A stretch of DNA of 64,000 bases from positions 372,001 through 436,000 of the forward strand of contig CANXME010002053.1 of assembly GCA_948144175.1 (NCBI GenBank), read 5' to 3'. The notes under the pieces were generated by a model. The model was not told where the DNA came from. It saw only the letters and a list, made by a program, of their open reading frames with translations, and searched no databases. Numbering within the stretch: position 1 is the first letter of the stretch; each line of letters begins with the position of its first letter. Origin of the DNA: Closterium sp. NIES-65. Its lineage: Eukaryota; Streptophyta; Zygnematophyceae; Desmidiales; Closteriaceae. This document shows positions 46,501 through 57,300 of the stretch, one piece after another. Made by a program: the position numbers and the translations under genes.

Positions 46501-49500
46501 GTCAGTGCTCTCAAACATCATAACCAGCACGGCCGTTGATTCCAGCTTTGTGTGTGTGACCGTTGTTGAGTCGACCCAAACGTCTGAACATCGACAAGCA
46601 ACAACAGCACGAGCGCTGGCAGCCGTACATCTCATCGCCCTCCCTGCATCACAGCCGTTGATTCCACGGTCAGTGATCTTAAGCTGAACAGCTAGCCTTG
46701 TGTGACTGTTGAGTCAACAGCTCAACACATCTCTCCCCTTTTTTGAGACGTCTCGAAACAGCTAGCCCTGTGTGACTGTTGAGTCGCAAGGAGTTTTTGA
46801 GAATTCTCTCCCCTTTTCTCTCCTTCCACGAATGTCTATTCGGCGCCTTAGATACTCGTTTCTCCCCCTCCCAACATCCCCCTCTCCCCCCCCCTCCTTT
46901 TATCCCTCCGCCAGGTCTGGTTAGGGGAGCACAAAGGGGGCCATGCGTCTGGTCTATGCTTCTGGACTAAAAGCGTAGTGTTGAGTCGACTCATAAAAGG
47001 GCCATGCTTCTGGACTAAAAAGCGCCCTGAACATTTGTTTCTCCCCCTCTCAAAATATCACACCACCCCCTCCCCCCCCCCCCCGGTCCTTCCTCCCCCC
47101 TCCCCCCCCCCCCCGGTCCTTCCTCCCCCCTCCCCCCCCCCCCCGGTCCTTCCTCCCCCCTCCCCCCCCCCCCCGTCCCCCCCCCCGGTCCTTCCTCCCC
47201 CCTCCCCCTTGATCAGGTGTGGTGGGGGCAGCACGAGAGGGCCATGCTGCTGCCCTCACTGTACAACGACACACGAGATTGCCTCAACTATTCCTCCTTT
47301 CTCCACCTCCCAACATACCTCCCCTACCCTCTCCCCATCTACCAGGTGTGGTGGGGGCAGCACGAGAGGGCCATGCTGCTGCCATCGCTGTACAACGACA
47401 CACAAGATCGGACGGCTCTTATTCAATCTGAGTTCGCCACCATCCAATCGGTAACACACTGCCAATTGCCCTTGCTGGCTTGCCCTTTCTTGCTGGCTTG
47501 CCCTTTCTTGCTGGCTTGCCCTTTCTTGCTGGCTTGCCCTTTCTTGCTGGCTTGCCCTTTCTTGCTGGCTTGCCCTTTCTTGCTTGCTTACCCTTTCTTG
47601 CTGGCTTGCCCTTTCTTGCTTGCTCATAATAGCATATCACTCACAGTTCTCTCCCTCCCCCCCCTTGCTGCCGCACTCTTTGCTGCCCTCCCTTTGCCCC
47701 CCCCCACGTATTGCCACCCCTTGCTAACCGTCCAACCTTTTGTTTTAGCTCGTGCACGCCTCCCCCCTCCCCTTCCCTCCTCCTCTTCTCCCTTTCTTGT
47801 CAGTTGAAGACAGGTGAGCTGCGAAGACCTTGAACTATCCTTCTCCCCTTTCCTCCTCTTCTCCCCTTTTCTCTCCCTATTCCCCCCTCCAGGCGACACC
47901 CATCACCCACACCTGCACTGTTCCCCGTTTCTCCCCCTCATCATTCCACCATCCCTCCTCCTCTTCTCCCCTTCTCTCCTCCTATTCCCCCTCCAGGCTC
48001 TCACCCATCACCCACACCTGCATTCGTTCCTCCCGAACCTGACCTACGACCAGTTCTGCCATGCCTACTCGCTAGGTACGGCATGTGATGCATTTACAGA
48101 ACTAGTGCAGACTGGTGCAGGTGCAGAGTCAAACCTGCCTTGAATGGTGCAGGTGCAGAGTCAAACCTGCCTTGACTGGTTAAGGTGCAGCGTCAAGCCT
48201 GCCTTGACTGGTGCAGGTGCAGCGTCAAGCCTGCCTTGACTGGTGCAGGTGCAGCGTCGAGCCTGCCTTGACTGGTGCAGGTGCAGCGTCAAGCCTGCCT
48301 TGACTGGTGCAGGTGCAGCGTCAAGCCTGCCTTGACTTGTGCAGGTGCAGCGTCAAGCCTGCCTTGACTTGTGCAAGCTGGGTCAAACTTGGGCTGGCTG
48401 GGGTGCAGGGTGGGTCAGGGTGGGGCAGAGTGGGGCAGGTTAGGCAGGGTGGGGCAGCTTTCATACAACAGTGCGACATAGGGCCAAGATGCTAGCTCAC
48501 TAGGTGTGGATCAAGTTCTCCTTTTCCCACCCCCCTCCTCCAACTCCCACCCCACCCCCTCCTCCACTCTCTCTGACTCACTTTCCCTCCTCTCCCCTTC
48601 CCTCCCCTGCCTGCCGCAGCACAGTGTGTTCCCGGGCGTGGGGGATCGAAGCTTTGGGCAATCTTGCTCTGGTGAGTGAGTGAGTGATTAATTGTTGCCC
48701 TGCTGTTACAGGGTGTTTTCCAAACAGATCATAAGTACCCTCCAAATTTCACGGGTGTGGGGAACCTCATGCACGGACATGGTTAATTACCCGCTCACAC
48801 ACTCTCCTCCCACACACAATCTCCTCCCACACACACTCTCCTCCCTCTCACACTCTCCTCCCTCACCACCCCTCACCATTTCTCACCACCCCTCACCATT
48901 TCTCACCTCCCATCACCACTCCTCACCACCCCTCACCATTTCTCACCTCCCCTCACCACTCCTTACCACTCCTCGCCACCCATCACCACCCTTCACTCAT
49001 TCCCAGCAACCCCCAGGTAGCTTTTGCCGACATGGTAAACCACAACCCTCACACGCCCACACACGCTTCTCCTCCCACACCCCCCCCACCACCCCGCTGC
49101 ACCCATCACTGCCCCTCATCAAACCCCCCAGGTACCATATGCCGACATGATGAACCACAACCCCCACTCGCACACTCTCCACCCTCACCACCGCTCACCA
49201 CCCCTCACCACCCCCCAGGTACCATATGCGGACATGATAAACCACAACCCCCACTCGCACACTCTGCTGTGCTACGACGAGGAGCAGCAAGCAGTCGAGG
49301 TGCCTTTTGAACCCTCTATATCCCTCTCGCTTTCTACACCCTTCTCGCCTTGTATGCCCTGCTTGCATTTCCAACCACAATACCCACTCGCACACTCTGC
49401 TGTGCTACGATGAGGAGCAGCACGCCGTTGAGGTGCCCTTCGGGCCCCACCACACCCTTCTCCACACCCTTCTCCACACCCTTCTCCACACCCTTCTCCA

Positions 49501-52500
49501 CACCCTTCTCCACACCCTTCTCCACACCCTTCTCTACACCCTTCTCTACACCCTTCTCTACACCCTTCTCTACACCCTTCTCTACACCCTTCTCTACACC
49601 CTTCTCCACACCCTTCTCCACACCCTTCTCTACACCCTTCTCTACACCCTTCTCTACACCCTTCTCTACACCCTTCTCTACACCCTTCTCTACACCCTTC
49701 TCTACACCCTTCTCTACACCCTTCTCTACACCCTTCTCTACACCCTTCTCTACACCCTTCTCCACACCCTTCTCCACACCCTTCTCCACACCCTTCTCCA
49801 CACCCTTCTCCACACCCTTCTCCACACCCTTCTCCACACCCTTCTCCACACCCTTCTCCACACCCTTCTCTACACCCTTCTCTACACCCTTCTCTACACC
49901 CTTCTCTACACCCTTCTCTACACCCTTCTCCACACCCTTCTCCACACCCTTCTCCACACCCTTCTCCACACCCTTCTCCACACCCTTCTCCACACCCTTC
50001 TCTACACCCTTCTCTACACCCTTCTCCACATCCTTCTCCACACCCTTCTCCACACCCTTCTCCACGCCCTTCTCCACACCCTTCTCCACACCCTTCTCCA
50101 CACCCTTCTCCACACCCTTCTCCACACCCTTCTCTACACCCTTCTCTACACCCTTCTCTACACCCTTCTCTACACCCTTCTCCACACCCTTCTCCACACC
50201 CTTCTCCACACCCTTCTCCACACCCTTCTCCACACCCTTCTCCACACCCTTCTCCACACCCTTCTCCACACCCTTCTCCACACCCTTCTCCACACCCTTC
50301 TCCACACCCTTCTCTACACCCTTCTCCACACCCTTCTCCACACCCTTCTCCACACCCTTCTCCACACCCTTCTCCACACCCTTCTCTACACCCTTCTCTA
50401 CACCCTTCTCCACACCCTTCTCCACACCCTTCTCTACACCCTTCTCCACACCCTTCTCCACACCCTTCTCTACACCCTTCTCTACACCCTTCTCTACACC
50501 CTTCTCTACACCCTTCTCTACACCCTTCTCTACACCCTTCTCCACACCCTTCTCCACACCCTTCTCCACACCCTTCTCCACACCCTTCTCCACACCCTTC
50601 TCTACACCCTTCTCCACACCCTTCTCCACACCCTTCTCCACACCCTTCTCCACACCCTTCTCCACACCCTTCTCCACACCCTTCTCCACACCCTTCTCCA
50701 CACCCTTCTCCACACCCTTCTCTACACCCTTCTCTACACCCTTCTCTACATCCTTCTCTACACCCTTCTCCACACCCTTCTCCACACCCTTCTCCACACC
50801 CTTCTCCACACCCTTCTCCACACCCTTCTCCACACCCTTCTCCACACCCTTCTCCACACCCTTCTCCACACCCTTCTCCACACCCTTCTCTACACCCTTC
50901 TCTACACCCTTCTCCACACCCTTCTCCACACCCTTCTCTACACCCTTCTCTACACCCTTCTCTACACCCTTCTCTACACCCTTCTCTACACCCTTCTCTA
51001 CACCCTTCTCTACACCCTTCTCTACACCCTTCTCTACACCCTTCTCTACACCCTTCTCCACACCCTTCTCCACACCCTTCTCCACACCCTTCTCCACACC
51101 CTTCTCCACACCCTTCTCTACACCCTTCTCTACACCCTTCTCTACACCCTTCTCTACACCCTTCTCTACACCCTTCTCTACACCCTTCTCTACACCCTTC
51201 TCTACACCCTTCTCTACACCCTTCTCTACACCCTTCTCCACACCCTTCTCCACACCCTTCTCCACACCCTTCTCCACACCCTTCTCCACACCCTTCTCCA
51301 CACCCTTCTCTACACCCTTCTCTACACCCTTCTCCACACCCTTCTCCACACCCTTCTCCACACCCTTCTCCACACCCTTCTCCACACCCTTCTCTACACC
51401 CTTCTCCACACCCTTCTCCACACCCTTCTCCACACCCTTCTCCACACCCTTCTCCACACCCTTCTCCACACCCTTCTCCACACCCTTCTCCACACCCTTC
51501 TCCACACCCTTCTCTACACCCTTCTCTACACCCTTCTCTACATCCTTCTCTACACCCTTCTCTACACCCTTCTCCACACCCTTCTCCACACCCTTCTCCA
51601 CACCCTTCTCCACACCCTTCTCCACACCCTTCTCCACACCCTTCTCCACACCCTTCTCCACACCCTTCTCCACACCCTTCTCCACACCCTTCTCTACACC
51701 CTTCTCTACACCCTTCTCCACACCCTTCTCCACACCCTTCTCCACACCCTTCTCTACACCCTTCTCCACACCCTTCTCTACACCCTTCTCTACACCCTTC
51801 TCTACACCCTTCTCTACACCCTTCTCTACACCCTTCTCTATGCCCTGCTTGTAATTCCAACCCCAATCCTCACTCGGACTCTTTGCCGTGCTACAACGAG
51901 GAGCAACAAGCAAATGAGGTACCTTCGTCGCCAGTTGAGGTACCTGTCTCCTGCTGCGTTGAAGTTCAGTTCTCCTGTTTCCTTGCAGCGCCTTGAAAAT
52001 GCATTTAACGAGCCTCTCAACTCAAAGCTAAGCCCCCAGCACCCTTGCAGAGTAGAGCTGGATTCGAACCGCAGCAAGCCTTTAATGCATTTAACGGGCC
52101 TCTCAACTCAAAGCTAAGCCCCCACCCCAGCACCCATTCTCGTGCACTCCTCCCTGTAGTTTCCATCCATCCTCTCCCAAACTATTCTTTTGCTCTGTGG
52201 CCTCTTTCCCTCTTTTCAAATCATAGCTGACCCGCTCCTGAAAGTTTTTTTTTCCCCGATTTGTTTTTTCCATCCTGCCCACTGCCCTTTTTCCAGATCA
52301 TTGCTGACCGGGACTACGAACCAGGGGAGCAGGTGATAATTGGTGCAGGTGATAAGGGGAGCAGGTGATAAGCGGTGCAGGTGATAAGGGGAGCAGGTGA
52401 TAAGCGGTGCAGGTGATAAGGGGAGCAGGTGATAAGCGGTGCAGGTGATAAGGGGAGCAGGTGATAAGCGGTGCAGGTGATAAGGGGAGCAGGTGATAAG

Positions 52501-54209
52501 CGGTGCAGGTGATAAGGGGAGCAGGTGATAAGCGGCGCAGGTGATAAGGGGAGCAGGTGATAGGCAGGCGGTGCAGGTTATTATTAGATCATGTGCAGTT
52601 CAAATGTATGATGTGGTGATAGTTACGTTGCCTCTTTACTGTTGTTATGAAGTTTCTGAATTGTCCACTGCTATCGGTCTTGTGAAATGAGGGTGTTTGT
52701 GAGACGTCTCATTGCTATCATATTACGTGTCCATTGCTATCTGTCTGGACCTGTCTGGACCTGTCTGGACCGTGAATCACATGCTTCTCACCCTTGATGT
52801 CTTTCCTTCACTTTGTGCCTTCTCCTGCCCTCCGCCCTCCCACATCTCCCCCCCGCCATCCGCATCCCCCTCTCCCTCCCCCTCTCCTTCCCCCTCTCCT
52901 CCCCCCTCCCCATGACCCCTCATACCACGCAGGTGCGAGTTAGCTATGGCGATCTCTCCAGCGGTGTGCTGGCTTTTGACTCAGAGCAGCCCCCCTTTTG
53001 AGGCGCCTCAAAAGCTTTTGACTCAGAGCAGCCCCCCACCCCTTCTTTTCCGTCCCGCCTCCGCACTCCCCCTCCCGTGCCCCATCACCCCCCCTCATCC
53101 CACCCAGGTGTTAGTGAGCTACGGAGATCTCTCCAGTGGTGTGTTGGCGCTTGACTTTGGCTTCACTGTGCCTGACAACCCGCACGACTCTGTGAGTGCC
53201 GCACGACTCTGTGAGTGCCGCACGACTCTGTGAGCGAGCGGGGCGCGACCCTTCCCTGCTGTCACCTGTCCAGTCGACTCAAAAATCTCCAGTGGTGAGC
53301 TGGCGGTGGACTTTTGGCTTCACTGTGCCTGACAACCCGCATGACTCGGTGAGTGGGGCATGACTGTGTGAGTGGGGCATGACTGTGTGAGTGGGGCATT
53401 GCTCTGCTGGTGGAGGGGTCCTTTTTGGGGAGGGGCCTTCTTGGGGAGGCGCAGCTGCTGCCTTTTGACCCGCCTTGCCTCAGGATACTCTTAGCACCTT
53501 GTATGGCCTTGGCACACCCTCCTTGGCACACCCTCCTTGGCACACCCTCCTTGGCACACCCTCCTTGGCACACCCTCCTTGGCACACCCTCCTTGGCACA
53601 CCCTCCTTGGCACACCCTCCTTGGCACACCCTCCTTGGCACACCCTCCTTGGCACACCCTCCTTGGCACACCCTCCTTGGCACACCCTCCTTGGCACACC
53701 CTCCTTGGCACGTGGAGCTGTGTGTGCTTATAACGAGCAGCAGCAACCCCCGTGACGCACCTCTCAATGTGCCCAAGAGGTGGCTTCTGGGGGAGGCACA
53801 GCTGCTGCCTCATGCCATCCTCTTCCTCCTCCTCCCCCCCATTCCCTCGCCCTCGTTCCCAAGCAGGTGGAGCTGTGTGTGCTTGTAGCCAGCAGCACCA
53901 CCCCCCACGACACACAGCTCAACGAGGCCAAGAGGCGCCTTCTGGGGGAGGCGCAGCTGCTGCCGTGTGACTCTGCCAGAGGCGCCTGCTTTGTGCTCAA
54001 GTGAGTGCGAGTGTGAGTGCGAGTTTGAGTGTGAGTGTGAGTGTGATTATGAGTGTGAGTGTGATTATGAGTGCGAGTTTGAGTGTGAGTGTGATTATGA
54101 GTGAGTGACTGAGTGCAAGCGTGTGTGTCGCCGCGGTTGTGATTGTGAGTGCGAGTCCAAGGGAGTGTGTCAGGATGGCCGAGTTGGTCTAAGGCGCCAG
54201 TTTCAGGTA

Positions 54210-54241
<32 letters not shown>

Positions 54242-54269
54242 TCCTGACATTGTAGCCCAGACCTTTTGT

Positions 54270-54300
<31 letters not shown>

Positions 54301-57300
54301 TCCTGACATTGTAGCCCAGAGATTTTGTTAGCTCGTGTTTGCCCTTACTATTCGTCATCCCTTCTACCCTTGCGAGTGCGAGTGCTGCAAGCGAGGCCGT
54401 TGTTTCCTGTACAGCAGTTGTTTCCTGTACAGCAGTTGTTTCCTGTACAGCAGTTGTTTCCTGTACAGCAGTTGTTTCCTGTACAGCAGTTGTTTCCTGT
54501 ACAGCAGTTGTTTCCTGTACAGCAGTTGTTCCTGTACAGCAGTTGTTTCCTGTACAGCAGTTGTTTTCTGTACAGCAGTTGTTTTCTGCATCAAAACGGC
54601 CATTCTGAATAGAGTCGACTCAGGGGTCTCTTCTGGGGGAGGCGCAGCTGCTGCTGTGTGACTCTGCCAGTGGCGCCTGCTTTGTGCTCAAGTGAGTGCG
54701 CGTGCGAGTGTGAGTGAGTATGAGTGTGGGTGCGTGCGAGTGTGAGTGAGTATGAGCGTGGGTGCGTGCGAGTGTGAGTGAGTATGAGCGTGGGTGCGTG
54801 CGAGTGTGAGTGAGTATGAGCGTGGGTGCGTGCGAGTGTGAGTGAGTATGAGCGTGGGTGCGTGCGAGTGTGAGTGAGTATGAGCGTGGGTGCGTGCGAG
54901 TGTGAGTGAGTATGAGCGTGGGTGTGTGCGAGTGTGAGTGAGTATGAGCGTGGGTGTGTGCGTGCTGCAGCAGAAGCCATTGTTTTCTGTGGTAGGAGCC
55001 ATTGCTGTGTGGAGTCAACTCAAAGGTCTCTTCTGGGGGAGGCGCTTCTGCTGCCGTGTGACTCTGCACCTGCTTTGTGCTCAAGTGAGTGCGAGTGGAG
55101 TGATTGTGAGTGGGAGTGAGAGTGGGGGTGTGAGTGCAAGTGGGAATGGGAGTGTGTGAGATTGTGAGTGCGAGTGTGTGAGTGTGCGGGAGTGTGAGTG
55201 CGAGTGGAGTGCGTGTGAGTGTGAGTGCAAGTGGATTGAGTGTGAGTGTGAGTGCGAGTGGATTGAGTGTGAGTGTGAGTGCGAGTGGATTGAGTGTGAG
55301 TGTGAGTGTGCAGGATTGACTGCCAGTCATAGGATGCCTGCATGGAGATTTTCCCCTCTTCTGCCTGCATTCAGCTCAAGTGAGTGATTTTTGCGTATTT
55401 TAAAAAATTATAAAATAACTCCAAAGCATTTTCAAGAGTGGTTGCGTGCATTTGGCCCAGGTGAGGAGTGACTGAAGCAGAAACCGTCAGTCGTGTCGAA
55501 CAAAATGTCTCATCCGGTGGAGGTGCGGCTGTTGCCTTGCCAAGTGAGGTTGAGTGAGTGAGTGAGTGAGTGGGCGAGTAAGCAAGTGAGGGAGAGAATA
55601 AGTGAGCGGTGAGTGAGTGTTAGTTTTTTTACTTGTGCCCTGTGACTATTCCGCTGGTGCCTCCTTCATGCTCAAGTGAGAGAGTGAGTGTGAGTGCGAG
55701 TGTAAGTGTCTAAGATGTCGTTTCGCAGTTCGGACACCAGCGAGGGTTCCCCTTTTCACTACGCTTTCAGGAGTATACTTCGGGTTTCTTCCGACTTGGT
55801 GAAACACTACTGATTGGCCACGTTCACCAACATAACTGGGGACAAAACCAATTGACCAATTGATTTGAAACAATGTTCCACTTGCATCTTCAGAATACCC
55901 TGGTTCAACCATCTGTATGTGCAATGCAAGTGTTTCTTTGGGTAAGTGTTGGAAAAGCCGTCCGGGTCAGATGCTGTAGGGTAAGAAGGTGCAAGCCATT
56001 GATGTCCGAACTTCGCTTGGTGTCCGAACTTCGGAACGAGCTCTAAGAACGGAGTTGCCCGCCTGCGCTTGTGTATGAAGAAGTGTTTTGAGACGTCTCA
56101 AAACGAGCTCTAAGAACGGAGTTGCCCGCCTGCGCTCGTGTATGAAGAAGTGTTTTGAGACATTTCAAAACCAGCTCTAACAACGGAGTTGCCCGCCTGC
56201 GCTCGTGTATGAAGAAGTGTTTTGAGACGTGTCAAAACGAGCTTTAAGAACGGAGTTGCCCGCCTGCGCTCGTGTATGAAGAAGTGTTTTGAGACGTCTC
56301 AAAACACTTGCCCGCCTGCGCTCGTGTATGAAGAACTGTTTTGAGACGTCTCAAAACGAGCTCTAAGAACGGAGTTGCCCGCCTACGCTGGTGTATGAAG
56401 AAGTGTTTTGAGACGCCTCAAAACGAGCTCTAAGAACGGAGTTGCCCGCCTGCGCTCGTGTATGAAGAAGTATTTTGAGACGTCTCAAAACGAGCTCTAA
56501 CAACGGAGTTGCCCGCCTGCGCTCGTGTATGAAGAAGTGTTTTGAGACGTATCAAAACGAGCTCTAAGAACGGAGTTGCCCGCCTGCGCTCCTTTAATAA
56601 AGTAGTGTTTTGATTGAGACGTCTCAAAACGCGCTCTAAGAACAGAGTTGCCCGCCTGCGCTCATGCATGAAAAAGTGTTTTGAGACGTGTCAAAACGAG
56701 CTCTAAGAACGGAGTTGCCCGCCTGCGCTCGTGTATGAAGAAGTGTTTTGAGACGTCTCAAAACGCGCTCTAAGAACGGAGTTGCCCGCCTGCGCTCGTG
56801 TATGAAGAAGAGTTTTGAGACGCCTCAAAACGAGCTCTAAGAACTGAGTTGCCCGCCTGCGCTCCCACCCTCAGGCTCCATCGCGACTCCGCTAGTGTCG
56901 GTGCCTCCTTTGAGCACAAGTGAATGTGTGCTTGGAAGGAATTTACCTTGCGACTTTTGAGACGTCTCAAAATTCCTTTGAGCACAGGTGAATGTGTACT
57001 CGGAAGGAGTTTATTTTGTGATTCTGACAGTGGCCCGCCTGCCCTCCCACCCACTTCTCCTTCCTCCCACCCACCCACTAGGCGCATCGACTCGCCCGCA
57101 TCGGATGGCAGGGGCTTGCCCTTCGCGCTGCGAGCCATGGCACGAATCCTCACAGCCAGCAGCGAGGAGCAGGTGAGCAGTGATAATAGCCATGTAACCA
57201 GTGGGTTAGCATGTAACCGTTGCACCACAGCGCAGCAGCCGATGGGGGCTTGCCCTTCACGCTGCGAGCCATGGCACGGTGTCTCACAGCTGCCAGCGAG

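Noticed and set aside
46916-47272. VWLGEHKGG and [19 protein letters not shown] segments as extra SET exons
   Set aside because: They have acceptors but lose similarity before any donor; only 47346-47450 keeps both ends in phase.
49272-52117. Open frames of 834-936 codons on both strands (TPFS, LLYTLL, EGCGEGC, KGVE repeats)
   Set aside because: They are products of a 12-bp minisatellite whose unit is a multiple of three and lacks stops; it lies inside an intron of the SET gene.
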